Positions 30,969 to 40,440 are shown, counted from the stretch's first letter. The stretch is DNA of 49,885 nt from an uncultured Oscillospiraceae bacterium (GCA_900549155.1 URNF01000002.1:1-49885); one strand, 5' to 3'. A program made the numbers and translations. Notes: a model not told the origin generated them from the sequence alone.

Positions 30969-31685
30969 ATGGGTATGTGGTTTACAAATTGGTGGGACGG
31001 ACTGACACTTTTGCAGCAGTGCTTTGCGGTGGTTGCCATCCCCACCACGGTGATCTTAGTGCTGCAGACGGTGCTGCTGCTTTTCGGGCTCGGCGGACAT
31101 GACGCCGACCACGGAGAGGTCGATGCCGATCATGATCTTGACCATGACATGGATCACGACTTTGATCATGACGTCGATCACGATTTCGACCATGATCACG
31201 ATTTTGATCACGATCATGATCTCGATCATGACCGTGACGCACACGACGGCGCGCACCATGCGGCGGGCATCCGCCTGTTCACACTGCGCGGCATCGTGGC
31301 GCTGTTCGCGGTCGGCGGCTGGCTCGGCGTCGCCATGTGCGACCTGGGGCTGTCGCCGGCACTTGCCGGACTGATCGCGGCGGCGGGCGGCTTTGCTGCG
31401 TTGGTTATTGCGGCGCTTGTGATCAAATATGCCCTGCGGCTGCAGGAAAACGGCAACATCGCCGCGAAAAACGCCGTGGCACACACGGCGACGGTCTATA
31501 TCCCCATTCCCGCCGCCCGCAGCGGCTGCGGCAAGGTGACGATGAATCTGCAGGAACGGTTTGTCGAGATGGACGCACTCACCGATTGCGACAGAGTGCT
31601 GAAAACCGGCGAAACGGTGCAGGTCGTCGGCGTCACCGATGAAGATAGGTTAGTTGTCCGACCGCTTTGTGCGGTTAAAAATTAA
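30969..31685 (+). CDS. NfeD-like membrane protein with Asp-His-rich loop
   Basis: 238 residues. An N-terminal membrane segment (LQQCFAVVAIPTTVILVLQ), then an extraordinary stretch at residues 44-97 made mostly of alternating Asp and His, then two more membrane segments (FTLRGIVALFAVGGWLGVAM, LAGLIAAAGGFAALVIAALV) and a C-terminal OB-fold domain as in NfeD (TATVYIPIPAARSGCGKV). NfeD-type proteins work beside flotillins, and a flotillin gene follows after 14 bases. The Asp-His loop should bind divalent metal; this is inferred from composition. Confidence 0.88.
   Translation: MGMWFTNWWDGLTLLQQCFAVVAIPTTVILVLQTVLLLFGLGGHDADHGEVDADHDLDHDMDHDFDHDVDHDFDHDHDFDHDHDLDHDRDAHDGAHHAAGIRLFTLRGIVALFAVGGWLGVAMCDLGLSPALAGLIAAAGGFAALVIAALVIKYALRLQENGNIAAKNAVAHTATVYIPIPAARSGCGKVTMNLQERFVEMDALTDCDRVLKTGETVQVVGVTDEDRLVVRPLCAVKN
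31098..31259 (+). repeat. Coding tandem repeat for Asp-His loop
   Basis: Degenerate repeat with a 6- or 12-base period built from GATCAC/GACCAT units (Asp-His) with variable third positions. It encodes 54 residues including about 15 His. Confidence 0.92.
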
Positions 31686-31699
31686 AGGAGGAAAATGCT

Positions 31700-33103
31700 A
31701 TGCCCACATCCGTCATTATTGCGATCACGGTGATCGCGCTGTTCCTGTTCACCATGCTGCTCGTCGTTTTGGCGCGGTATCGCCGCTGCCCGTCCGACAA
31801 GGTGCTGGTGATCTACGGTAAGGTCGGCACGAACAAGGACGGCACGACCCGTTCCGCCAAGTGTATCCACGGCGGCGCGGCGTTTATCTGGCCGGTCATC
31901 CAGTCGTATGAATACCTGGATCTGACCCCGATGTCCATCAATGTCGACCTCACAAACGCCCTGTCCCATCAGAACATCCGAGTCGATGTGCCGTCCCGCT
32001 TCACGGTGGGCATTTCGGTGGAGCCGGGCGTGATGCAGAACGCCGCCGAGCGTCTGCTCGGTCTGCGGCTGAATGAAATTCAGGAGCTTGCCAAGGACAT
32101 CATTTTCGGTCAGCTGCGTCTCGTCATCGCCACCATGGACATTGAGGAGATCAACACCGACCGCGACAAGTTTTTGGAAGCGGTGTCCCACAACGTGGAG
32201 ACGGAGCTCAAAAAAATCGGTCTGCGGCTCATCAACGTGAACGTCACCGATATCACCGATGAATCGGGCTATATTGAGGCACTCGGTAAGGAAGCCGCTG
32301 CCAAGGCGATCAACGACGCGAAAAAGTCGGTTGCGGAAAAAACGCGTGACGGCTCGATCGGTGAGGCGATCGCTATGAAGGATCAGCGCATCAGCGTTGC
32401 CGAGTCCAACGCCGCCGCCATCGCGGGCGAAAACGAGTCGAAGGCGCAGATCGCGATGTCCGATGCCGTGCGCCGCGAAAAGGAAGCCGAGGCGCAGCGC
32501 CGTGCCATCGCCGCCGAAAAGATCGCGTCGGCAAAGGCGCTCGAGGAAGCCTATGCTGCCGAGCAGCAAGCCGAGCAGGCGCGTGCCGCGCGTGAATTTG
32601 CGACAAAGCAGGCGGACATCATCACCGCCGCCAAGGTCGAAAAGGAGCGCAAGGAGCTGGAAGCCGAGGCAGAGGCAGAGCAGCGCCGCCGCCGTGCAAA
32701 GGGTGAAGCGGACGCCATCTTCGCCACGATGGAAGCGCAGGCACGCGGTGTGCAGGAAATTCTTGCCAAGCAGGCCGAGGGCTACAAAAAGGTCGTTGCC
32801 GCTGCGGGCGGCGACACCGGCGCTGCCATTCAGATGCTGCTGGTGGATAAGCTCGAGGATCTCACCAAGATCCAGGTCGAAGCGATCAAGAATCTGCAGA
32901 TCGACAAGATCACGGTGTGGGACTCCATGGGCGGCAAAAACGGCGGCTCGACGACGGCGGACTTTCTGTCCGGCATCATGAAAGCGGTGCCGCCGCTGGC
33001 GGACACGCTGAAGATGGCAGGCGTCGAGATGCCCGCCTATCTCGGCAAGACCACCGACACAGAACCTACCCCGCCTGCGCCGGCGGATGATACAGCTGAA
33101 TAA
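31700..33103 (+). CDS. Flotillin-family membrane scaffold protein
   Basis: 467 residues. N-terminal membrane segment (VIIAITVIALFLFTMLLVVL), a SPFH/band 7 domain (DKVLVIYGKVG, AFIWPVIQSYEYLDLTPM, GLRLINVNVTDITDE), then a long Ala/Glu/Lys coiled coil (about 210-380) with typical EAEAQRRAIAAEK and KGEADAIFATMEAQA repeats. It scaffolds membrane microdomains as an oligomer. AAAGGAGGAAAA precedes ATG. It is the last gene of the operon; pairing with NfeD is common. Confidence 0.94.
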   Translation: MPTSVIIAITVIALFLFTMLLVVLARYRRCPSDKVLVIYGKVGTNKDGTTRSAKCIHGGAAFIWPVIQSYEYLDLTPMSINVDLTNALSHQNIRVDVPSRFTVGISVEPGVMQNAAERLLGLRLNEIQELAKDIIFGQLRLVIATMDIEEINTDRDKFLEAVSHNVETELKKIGLRLINVNVTDITDESGYIEALGKEAAAKAINDAKKSVAEKTRDGSIGEAIAMKDQRISVAESNAAAIAGENESKAQIAMSDAVRREKEAEAQRRAIAAEKIASAKALEEAYAAEQQAEQARAAREFATKQADIITAAKVEKERKELEAEAEAEQRRRRAKGEADAIFATMEAQARGVQEILAKQAEGYKKVVAAAGGDTGAAIQMLLVDKLEDLTKIQVEAIKNLQIDKITVWDSMGGKNGGSTTADFLSGIMKAVPPLADTLKMAGVEMPAYLGKTTDTEPTPPAPADDTAE

Positions 33104-33462
33104 AACAAAATGCGCGCTGCGAAAGCAGCGCGCATCTCAGACTGTCAAAAAAGTCCGCAGGACGCAAAAGCGCATCCATGCGGGAAAGATGACGACAAAA
33201 GTTCCAACAAACAAAAAGGAGCGTTTCTTTGAAACGCACGCTTTTGCTGTCTGCGTCATCTGCAGGAAGCCGATGTCGTCTTCCTGCCGCAATTTGCATA
33301 CGCAAATTGCTCCTGCCCTAGCGTATGCCATATACGCCGACGGGGGCGATTTCCTCTCACTGCGGTTTTTAGACAGCCTCACTGTGTGTCAAAAAACAAG
33401 TTTTTTGACACACAGAGAATGGTCTCCCCAATAACGGGGAGACCGTTCTCTGTATAATGCCA
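33104..33462. other. Highly structured intergenic region, no gene
   Basis: This 359-base gap contains at least seven hairpins and no convincing coding frame. Near the flotillin stop is ATGCGCGCTGC/GCAGCGCGCAT (33112-33137). A block at 33142-33376 is bounded by imperfect inverted ends (CTGTCAAAAAAGTCCGCAG and CTGCGGTTTTTAGACAG) and holds hairpins at 33221-33237, 33262-33287, 33289-33310 and 33321-33337. The last two hairpins belong to the oleate hydratase 3' end. Confidence 0.7.
33383..33452 (-). terminator. Double hairpin after oleate hydratase gene
   Basis: On the minus strand a 17-bp stem (33436-33452 with 33413-33429, one G-T pair) is followed by a 14-bp stem (33383-33396 with 33401-33414) whose inner part is A6/T6. 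They begin 11 bases after the stop and should end transcription. Confidence 0.8.
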
Positions 33463-35256
33463 TTATTCAATAAGTCCGCTTTCTTTGAGCAGAATTTCGA
33501 TGTCTGTGCCCTTGACCTTTTTGAGCGCGATCTTGAGCATCTCGCGTTCCGCAAAGGAGAGGGGTGCTTCGCTGATCGGCTTTTTGTCGATCGCATAATA
33601 GCAGGCGCGCAGCAGCTCACGCACATCGTATTTGCTGCCCCACACCTCGGGCACGCCGCGGTCGACATCCAGCAGTGTGTAGACCGATTCCATGCCGGTG
33701 CGCATGGAGTATTCCGTCGTGAAGATGGTGTCGCGCGGGGTCTCGGCGAACTGACCGATGAATGCAAAGTTCACGGCGCCGTCGGGCACGACCTTCGGAC
33801 GGTCGGACTCCTTGCGCGGCTGGAAGAACGCGTTGATATACGGCATGAAGCAGGTCGTGGTGTTGCAGGCGTCGTGCGCCAGCGCGTCGATCTTTTCGGT
33901 CGGCACGCCGATGTGATACAGCCACTCGCGGCAGATCTCTTCGCCGGTGCAGTCGCGCATCGCCTTCTTCACATAGTTGCCCTCTTTGTTGGTGTTGAGC
34001 GAATACAGCCACACCAGCACCATGTTCTTGTCCTGGGACTTGAACTGCGGCTGGCGGTTGATCGTCCAGGAGAGATACCAGTTGTCGGTGCTGTCCCTGA
34101 CGGTCACGATGCCGCCCGTCGTCACCTTGCCGGAGCGGGGATCGCGCTTGCAGACATTCATGATGTGGCGGATGACTTCCTCGTCGGACGTGGCGACGGT
34201 GGCGCTCATCCAGTTGGTGGCGTCCACATCGGAGCAGAAGTTGTCGGGATTGCCGTATTCGCCGTGCTTTGCCTGTGCGGCAATGGCTTTCCACATATCC
34301 CATGACTCGCCCTTGCCGTTTTCAATGCCGGACAGATCGGGCGCGTGCGTCTGATCGCCATAGCAGGACGTGTCGGTGCAGCAGCCGTTGGTGATGAACA
34401 CGAGATCGTTTTCGGTCAGCTCGATCGTCTGCTCGCTGCCGTCCTTGACATAGACGATGCGTTTGGCAACCTTTTTGTCGCCCTCGTCGTCGATGATGAC
34501 GTTTTTGACGTCCATGCCGTATTCGATGCCGACACCGTGGCTTTCCAGATATTTCACCAGCGGCAGGATCATGCTCTCATACTGGTTGTATTTCGTGAAG
34601 CGCAGCGCGCTGAAATCGGGCAGCCCGTCGATGTGGTGGACATAGCGGCAGAGGTAGCGCTTCATTTCAAGCGCGCTCGACCAGCGCTGGAACGCAAACA
34701 TCGTCTGCCAGTAGAGCCAGAAGTTCGTGCTCCAGAAGGAGTCGGGCAGCACGTCGGAAATCTTCTTGTCCTCAAGGTCCTTTTCCGGCGTCATGAACAG
34801 CTTGGAGAGCGCCAGCGCCGACGCCTTGTCCAGCTTGAACTGTTTGTCGGTGTGCGCATCCTCACCGCGGTTCACGGTTGCGCGGCAGAGGGAATAGTTC
34901 GGGTCGTGCTTGTTGAGCCAATAGTATTCGTCCAGAACCGACACGCCCGGCGTCTCGATGGACGGCACATCGCGGAAGGTGTCCCACATGACCTCAAAGT
35001 GGTTGTCCATCTCGCGCCCGCCGCGCATGAAAAAGCCTTTCGTGACGTCCTTTCTGCCGTCGCAGCTGCCGCCGGCAAGCTCCAGCTTTTCCAAAAGATG
35101 GATGCGCTCGCCCTTCATCTGTCCGTCGCGGACAAGATAGAAAGCAGCCGTCAGTCCGGCAAGTCCCGTGCCGATGATATAGGCGGACTTTTTGTCCACG
35201 TCCTTGGGCTTTTCGGGGTGTGCAAACGATTCATACGTTCCGGCAGAGTAGTACAT
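33463..35256 (-). CDS. ohyA: Oleate hydratase (myosin-cross-reactive antigen family)
   Basis: 597-residue FAD enzyme that adds water to the cis-9 double bond of oleate or linoleate to give 10-hydroxy fatty acids, detoxifying host or dietary fatty acids. FAD motif YIIGTGLAGLTAAFYLVRDG near 28, LLEKLELAGGS, and the hallmark RGGREMDNHFEVMWD near 90. Full length. ATG 35256 has AGGAGG eight bases upstream; a longer frame has no such site. It is monocistronic with its own terminator. No other fatty-acid gene is nearby. Confidence 0.96.
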   Translation of the reverse strand: MYYSAGTYESFAHPEKPKDVDKKSAYIIGTGLAGLTAAFYLVRDGQMKGERIHLLEKLELAGGSCDGRKDVTKGFFMRGGREMDNHFEVMWDTFRDVPSIETPGVSVLDEYYWLNKHDPNYSLCRATVNRGEDAHTDKQFKLDKASALALSKLFMTPEKDLEDKKISDVLPDSFWSTNFWLYWQTMFAFQRWSSALEMKRYLCRYVHHIDGLPDFSALRFTKYNQYESMILPLVKYLESHGVGIEYGMDVKNVIIDDEGDKKVAKRIVYVKDGSEQTIELTENDLVFITNGCCTDTSCYGDQTHAPDLSGIENGKGESWDMWKAIAAQAKHGEYGNPDNFCSDVDATNWMSATVATSDEEVIRHIMNVCKRDPRSGKVTTGGIVTVRDSTDNWYLSWTINRQPQFKSQDKNMVLVWLYSLNTNKEGNYVKKAMRDCTGEEICREWLYHIGVPTEKIDALAHDACNTTTCFMPYINAFFQPRKESDRPKVVPDGAVNFAFIGQFAETPRDTIFTTEYSMRTGMESVYTLLDVDRGVPEVWGSKYDVRELLRACYYAIDKKPISEAPLSFAEREMLKIALKKVKGTDIEILLKESGLIE

Positions 35257-35329
35257 AACGAAAACCTCCTGTTTTTTTGTTTCTGCCATCAGTATAACCA
35301 CCCCGCCCGCATTTTACCATGGACAGAGA

Positions 35330-35361
35330 AAGCCCCGTGGTGAAAATCTCACCACGGGGCG
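35330..35361 (-). terminator. Terminator of transporter-glycosylase operon
   Basis: GCCCCGTGGTGA and TCACCACGGGGC pair around five bases, followed on the minus strand by a T/C-rich stretch. Confidence 0.78.
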
Positions 35362-35414
35362 GAGAATGTCGGAAATTTGGGCAAACGGGGCGAAATGACG
35401 GAATTTCCCGCAGC

Positions 35415-36068
35415 TCACAGCGCCGCTTTCCTTTTCTCCTTCGGCTTCGGGTCTTTCAGCTCGGGGAGCGCGCCGCCCGCGATCGCCCACAGGTATAGGC
35501 TTGCCACGCTGCCATACGGGCTGAAACGGCGGCGGTAGGTTTCAAACCGTGCGCGGTCGATCTCTTTGTGACGATAGAGCATACGCAGTCCGCGCAGAAT
35601 GGCAAGGTCGTCAAAGCTGAAAATGTCGGGGCGCTGCAAGCAGAAAAGCAGGATCATTTCCGCCGTCCACACGCCGATGCCCTTGAGGGCGGAGAGGGCG
35701 CGGATGGCGTCGGCGTCGCTCATGTGCGCCACGGCATCAATGTCAAACGCGCCGCTTTGCACCTTTGCGGCAAAGTCGGTGATATATTCCGCCTTGCGAA
35801 ACGTCATGCCGAGCGCTTGCAGCTGCGGCACGCCTGCCGCAAGGACGGTGTCGGCGTTCACTGTGCCGAGCGCGTCCTGCATTTGCTGCCAGATCGTCGC
35901 CTGCGCCTTTGTGGAGATCTGCTGCCCGACGATGTGATGGACAACGGACGGGAAAAGATCCGTGTCCACGGCACGGTCGACGTGCCCGATGCGGTCGATA
36001 GCGGCTGAAAGCCGCCGATCCTTCTGCCGCAGGTAGGTAAGTTCCTTTTCACCGTATACAAAATACAT
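35415..36068 (-). CDS. HhH-GPD DNA-3-methyladenine glycosylase (AlkA-like)
   Basis: 217-residue base-excision repair glycosylase. Segments FPSVVHHIVGQQISTKAQATIW, LKGIGVWTAEMILLFCL (helix-hairpin-helix) and FSFDDLAILRGLRMLY with the catalytic Asp are typical of AlkA/Mag proteins. The N-terminal AlkA beta domain is absent, as in short bacterial forms. ATG 36068 begins one base after the transporter stop; an in-frame TTG at 36077 would overlap it. Co-transcribed with the transporter for no evident functional reason. Confidence 0.92.
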   Translation of the reverse strand: MYFVYGEKELTYLRQKDRRLSAAIDRIGHVDRAVDTDLFPSVVHHIVGQQISTKAQATIWQQMQDALGTVNADTVLAAGVPQLQALGMTFRKAEYITDFAAKVQSGAFDIDAVAHMSDADAIRALSALKGIGVWTAEMILLFCLQRPDIFSFDDLAILRGLRMLYRHKEIDRARFETYRRRFSPYGSVASLYLWAIAGGALPELKDPKPKEKRKAAL

Positions 36069-36069
36069 G

Positions 36070-37482
36070 TCAGTCAAACCATTTGAGAATCATCGAAAGC
36101 ACGCCGGTGGACTGCAGGAACAGAACAAACATCATGAGCGGCGCGACATAGCGGATCATCACGCGATAGAGTGCTTTTCGGCGGAACTTCTCGCCGTTTC
36201 GCTCCACCTCGTCGGTGACATATTGCGGCCCCACGACCCAGCCGATCAGAATGGTGGAAATGAGGGCGATAAACGGCATCATGACGCTGTTGCTGATATA
36301 ATCCATGACATCCAGCAGCTGTCCCGTCGAGCCGTTGGGCAGCAGCACCTCAAAATAGAATACGCTGTAGCCCAAAGCGATGCAGGCAGTCGCCGCCAGA
36401 TAGATGCCCGACAAAACGAGCACGGTCTTTTTGCGGCTTGTGTGGAAGATCTCCATGCAGTTTGCTACGATGGACTCCAAAACGGAGATGCAGGAGGTCA
36501 GTGTCGCGAAGATCGCGCAAATGAAGAACAGCGCACCGACGAAGATGCCGGCGGTGCCCATGGCGGAAAACACCTTGGGCAGGGAAATGAACATCAGGCT
36601 CGGACCGGCGTTCATGCCCTCCGTGCCCGAAAAGACAAACACGGCGGGAATGATCATGATGCCCGCAATGAGCGCCACGCCTGTGTCGAAAACCTCGATC
36701 TGATTGACCGACTTGCTGAGGTTCACCTGCGGCTTGACATAGGAACCATAGGTGATCATGATGCCCATGGACACGCTCAGCGAGAAGAACAGCTGGCTCA
36801 TGGCATCAAGCAGGATCTCCAAAAAGCGCTCAACGGTTATGCCCGTGAAATCGGGTTTTATGTAATAGAGAAAGCCCTGCAGCCCCGTCCGCGTCTGCCC
36901 GTTTGCATCGGTGTTGCGCAGCGTCAGGGAATAGCCCGCGATGACCACGACGAGCACAAGGAGGATCGGCATCATGAATTTCGAGACGCGCTCAATGCCG
37001 CCCTCGACGCCTTTGTATACGATGACGGCGGTCACCGCCATGAACAACAGTCCGAAAATAACGGGCGAGACCGGCGAGGAGATAAAGCCCGTGAAATAGT
37101 TGTCGCTTGCTGCCGCCTGCGCCTGACCGGTCAGATACAAAACGGCATATTTCGTGATCCAGCCGCCGATGACGGCATAGTAGGTCATGATGATAACGGG
37201 AACGATGAATGTCAGAATACCGAGGAATTTGAATTTGGGATGCATCTGCGTATAGGCGCCGATGGCGCTTTTTCCGGTGCGGCGGCCGATGGCAATGTCG
37301 GACGTGAGCAGGGAGAAGCCGAACGTCAGCACCAGCGCAAGGTAGACAATCAGAAACACGCCGCCGCCGTCCTTTGCGGCAAGATACGGAAACCGCCACA
37401 GGTTGCCGACGCCGACAGCGCTTCCGGCTGCGGCAAGGACAAACCCAAGCTGACCGGAAAAGTGATTGTTGCCTTTTTCCAT
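36070..37482 (-). CDS. Neurotransmitter:sodium symporter family transporter
   Basis: 470 residues with about 11-12 membrane helices. The first helix carries the LeuT-type signature GSAVGVGNLWRFPYLAAKDGG (in parts), with unwound sodium/substrate site; an amphipathic N-terminus MEKGNNHFSGQLGFV precedes it. Members import amino acids with Na+. Substrate not determinable. ATG 37482 follows GGAGG; the longer frame starts at the promoter. Confidence 0.93.
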   Translation of the reverse strand: MEKGNNHFSGQLGFVLAAAGSAVGVGNLWRFPYLAAKDGGGVFLIVYLALVLTFGFSLLTSDIAIGRRTGKSAIGAYTQMHPKFKFLGILTFIVPVIIMTYYAVIGGWITKYAVLYLTGQAQAAASDNYFTGFISSPVSPVIFGLLFMAVTAVIVYKGVEGGIERVSKFMMPILLVLVVVIAGYSLTLRNTDANGQTRTGLQGFLYYIKPDFTGITVERFLEILLDAMSQLFFSLSVSMGIMITYGSYVKPQVNLSKSVNQIEVFDTGVALIAGIMIIPAVFVFSGTEGMNAGPSLMFISLPKVFSAMGTAGIFVGALFFICAIFATLTSCISVLESIVANCMEIFHTSRKKTVLVLSGIYLAATACIALGYSVFYFEVLLPNGSTGQLLDVMDYISNSVMMPFIALISTILIGWVVGPQYVTDEVERNGEKFRRKALYRVMIRYVAPLMMFVLFLQSTGVLSMILKWFD

Positions 37483-37516
37483 AAAAAAACAACCTCCAAA
37501 TAAAACAACTGGAAAA

Positions 37517-37545
37517 ATTGTAGCATGCCGCACGCCGTAAATCAA
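37517..37545 (-). promoter_or_regulatory. Promoter of the sodium symporter gene
   Basis: TTGATT-N17-TACAAT on the minus strand, 35 bases before the ATG. Confidence 0.8.
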
Positions 37546-37569
37546 GAAAATGTTTTATAATAAGATAAT

Positions 37570-37603
37570 AAGAGGCATCCATCCGCTGTGCGGATGGATG
37601 CCT
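37570..37603 (-). terminator. purA-guaA terminator
   Basis: GCAGGCATCCATCCGC pairs with GCGGATGGATGCCTC around ACA, followed on the minus strand by a TTATTATCTTATT tail. Confidence 0.82.
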
Positions 37604-37621
37604 GCATTGTAATAGGAACGG

Positions 37622-39157
37622 TCACTCCCACTCCACCGTTGCGGGGGGCTTGGTCGTGATGTCATAGACCACGCGGTTGACGTGCTTCACTTCGTTGGTG
37701 ATGCGGTTGCTGACGCGGGCGAGGATGTCATAGGGGATCTTTGCCCAGTCGGCGGTCATGAAGTCGTCGGTCGTGACGGCGCGGATGGCGACGAGGTGAT
37801 CATAGGTGCGGTGGTCGCCCATGACGCCGACGGTGCTCACGCCCGGCAGCACGCAGAAAAACTGCGCCAAGTGCTGCTCATAGCCGTTTTTTGCCATTTC
37901 GTCCCGCAGCACCCAGTCGGCGTTTTGCAGGATCTCCACCTTTTCGGCGGTGATCTCGCCGATGATGCGCACGCCGAGTCCCGGGCCGGGGAACGGCTGA
38001 CGCCACACAAGCTCATGCGGGATGCCGAGCTTTTCGCCGACGCGGCGCACTTCGTCCTTGAACAGGTCGCAAAGCGGCTCGATGATGCCGAGGAACTCCA
38101 CATCGTCCGGCATCTTCACCTTGTTGTGATGCGTTTTGATCTTGTCGGCGTCGCCCTTGCCGGATTCGATGCAGTCGGGATAGATCGTGCCCTGCGCGAA
38201 AAAGCCCTTTTCGCTGCTGCGGCGACGGATCTCTTCCCAAAACACTTTGTAAAACTCCGTGCCGATGATGTGCCGCTTCTGTTCGGGATCGGTGACCCCT
38301 TTGAGGCAGGACAGGAAATGCTCCTGACAGTTCACGCGCACAAAGCGCATATCAAAAAGCGAGGTGAAGGTCTTTTCCACAAAGTCGCCCTCGTCCTTGC
38401 GCATCAGCCCCTGATCGACAAACACGCAGGTGAGCTGCTTGCCCACCGCACGGCTCAGCAGTCCTGCCGCAACCGAGGAGTCGACGCCGCCCGACAGTCC
38501 GAGGATGACCTGCTTGTCGCCGATCTGCTCCCGCAGGCGGGCGACGGTGTCCTCGATGAAGCTGTCCATTTCCCAATCGCCGCTGCAGCCGCAGACACGA
38601 TAGAGGAAGTTTTCGAGCAGCTTGTTGCCGTAAACACTGTGGGTGACCTCGGGGTGGAACTGCACCGCATACAGGCGGCGCTTTGCATCCTCCATCGCCG
38701 CAACGGGGCAGGCGTCGGTGGTCGCTGTGACGGCAAAGCCGACAGGCGGCACAGTGACGCGGTCGGTGTGGCTCATCCACACGACGCTGTCCGTCGGGAT
38801 GTCCGCAAAAAGCGGCGACGCAGCGTCGGTCACGTGCAGGTCGATCTTGCCGTATTCCGACTGTTCGGCAGTCTCCACCTTGCCGCCCGCCATGAAAGCG
38901 GTGAGCTGGCAGCCGTAGCAAATGCCGAGGATCGGCACGCCGATGTCGAGGATCGCCGGATCATAGTGCGGCGATGCAGGATCGAACACCGAGTTCGGGC
39001 CGCCCGTGAAAATAATGCCGCGATAGCCGTTTTCCTTGATGACCGACAGCGGCGTGGTATAGGGCAAAATTTCCGCAAACACGCGGTGATCGCGCACACG
39101 GCGGGCGATGAGCTGATTATACTGTCCGCCGAAATCCAAAACCAGAATTTTTTCCAT
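37622..39157 (-). CDS. guaA: GMP synthase (glutamine-hydrolysing)
   Basis: 511 residues. Makes GMP from XMP, glutamine and ATP. Glutaminase domain first (ILVLDFGGQYNQLIARRVRD, GICYGCQL with the nucleophile Cys, FHPEVTHS), then the ATP pyrophosphatase (LGLSGGVDSSVAAGLL) and the C-terminal dimerisation domain ending TTKPPATVEWE. ATG 39157 follows AGGTG. It begins eight bases after purA, so AMP and GMP branches are co-expressed. Confidence 0.98.
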   Translation of the reverse strand: MEKILVLDFGGQYNQLIARRVRDHRVFAEILPYTTPLSVIKENGYRGIIFTGGPNSVFDPASPHYDPAILDIGVPILGICYGCQLTAFMAGGKVETAEQSEYGKIDLHVTDAASPLFADIPTDSVVWMSHTDRVTVPPVGFAVTATTDACPVAAMEDAKRRLYAVQFHPEVTHSVYGNKLLENFLYRVCGCSGDWEMDSFIEDTVARLREQIGDKQVILGLSGGVDSSVAAGLLSRAVGKQLTCVFVDQGLMRKDEGDFVEKTFTSLFDMRFVRVNCQEHFLSCLKGVTDPEQKRHIIGTEFYKVFWEEIRRRSSEKGFFAQGTIYPDCIESGKGDADKIKTHHNKVKMPDDVEFLGIIEPLCDLFKDEVRRVGEKLGIPHELVWRQPFPGPGLGVRIIGEITAEKVEILQNADWVLRDEMAKNGYEQHLAQFFCVLPGVSTVGVMGDHRTYDHLVAIRAVTTDDFMTADWAKIPYDILARVSNRITNEVKHVNRVVYDITTKPPATVEWE

Positions 39158-39165
39158 GTGACACC

Positions 39166-40440
39166 TCAACGATAGATGATGGCTTCCCGCTCGGGGCCGT
39201 TGGACACCATGTCAATATGATGCCCCAATTCCTTTTCAATAAACTCCACATAGGCGCGCGCTTCGGCGGGCAGCTCCTCAAAGGTGCGGATGCCGCGGAT
39301 GTTGCAGTGCCAGCCCTTGAGGGTTTTGAGCACCGGCTTTGCTCTTTTCAGCCGATTGGTGTTGGGGAAATCGCGGGTCACCTCGCCGTCGATCTCATAG
39401 CCGACGCAGACGGGGATCTCCTCAAGATAGGACAGGCAGTCGAGCGCCGTCATGACCACCTTGGTCGCGCCCTGGCATTCGACGCCGTAGCGGGAAGCGA
39501 CGCAGTCATACCAGCCCACGCGACGCGGTCTGCCGGTCGTGGCGCCGAATTCGCCCTTGTCGCCGCCGTGGATACGCAGCTCCTGCGCCTTGTCCTCGTC
39601 GAGGATCTCGGACACAAATTCGCCCGCGCCCACCGCAGAGGAATAGGCTTTCGTCACGGCGACGATCTCCTTGATCTCATGCGGCGGAATGCCCGCGCCC
39701 ACCGCGCCGTAGCCGGCGAGGGTGGAAGAAGAGGTCACCATCGGATAGATGCCGAAATCGGGATCCTTGAGCGTGCCGAGCTGTCCTTCGAGCAGGATGT
39801 TTTTGCCTTCCTTGAGCGCTGCGGAAATATAGGTGTGCGTGTCACAGACAAACGGCGCGATCTTTTCGCGATAGCTGACACAGGTTCTGTACAGCTCGTC
39901 GGGATCGAGCAGCGGCTTGTGATACACATGCTCAATGACAAGATTTTTGAGCGTGCAGACATTTTGGAGCTTCGCTTTCAGCACTTCGTCATCAAACAGG
40001 TCGTTGACCTGAATGCCGATCTTCGAAAATTTGTCGCTGAAGAACGGGGCGATGCCGCTTTTGGTGGAGCCGAAAGCGTTTTTGCCGAGCCGCTCCTCTT
40101 CATAGGTGTCGAGCAGAATATGATACGGCATCAGCACCTGCGCGCGGTCGGAGACCAGCAGGTGGGGGTTGAGCCCCGCCGCCTTGACGTCGGCAAGCTC
40201 TTTCACGAATTTGTCGATGTCGAGCGCCACACCGTTGCCGATGATGCAGGTGACATTGTCATAGCACACACCGCTGGGCATCAGATGGAACGCAAAGCGT
40301 CCGTGCTCGTTGATGATGGTATGTCCCGCATTGGCGCCGCCCTGAAAACGGACGACGATGTCCGCCTCACCGGCAAACATATCCGTGATCTTTCCTTTTC
40401 CCTCGTCGCCCCAGTTGGCGCCGACGATCGCACGCACCAT
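39166..40440 (-). CDS. purA: Adenylosuccinate synthetase
   Basis: 424 residues. Converts IMP and aspartate to adenylosuccinate with GTP, the first step to AMP. N-terminal VRAIVGANWGDEGKGKITDM (P-loop), QGGANAGHT, KSGIAPFFSDK, and the C-terminal FVEFIE-like YVEFIEKELGHHIDMVSNGPERE. The start at 40440 has AAGGA about nine bases upstream. First gene of the purA-guaA operon. Confidence 0.98.
   Translation of the reverse strand: MVRAIVGANWGDEGKGKITDMFAGEADIVVRFQGGANAGHTIINEHGRFAFHLMPSGVCYDNVTCIIGNGVALDIDKFVKELADVKAAGLNPHLLVSDRAQVLMPYHILLDTYEEERLGKNAFGSTKSGIAPFFSDKFSKIGIQVNDLFDDEVLKAKLQNVCTLKNLVIEHVYHKPLLDPDELYRTCVSYREKIAPFVCDTHTYISAALKEGKNILLEGQLGTLKDPDFGIYPMVTSSSTLAGYGAVGAGIPPHEIKEIVAVTKAYSSAVGAGEFVSEILDEDKAQELRIHGGDKGEFGATTGRPRRVGWYDCVASRYGVECQGATKVVMTALDCLSYLEEIPVCVGYEIDGEVTRDFPNTNRLKRAKPVLKTLKGWHCNIRGIRTFEELPAEARAYVEFIEKELGHHIDMVSNGPEREAIIYR

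Noticed and set aside
33137..33382. 81-residue minus-strand frame in the structured intergenic region
   Set aside because: No ribosome binding site or recognisable pattern; it overlaps several hairpins.
36067..37503. 478-residue plus-strand frame opposite the sodium symporter
   Set aside because: Polar His/Asp/Gln-rich shadow of a membrane protein on the other strand.
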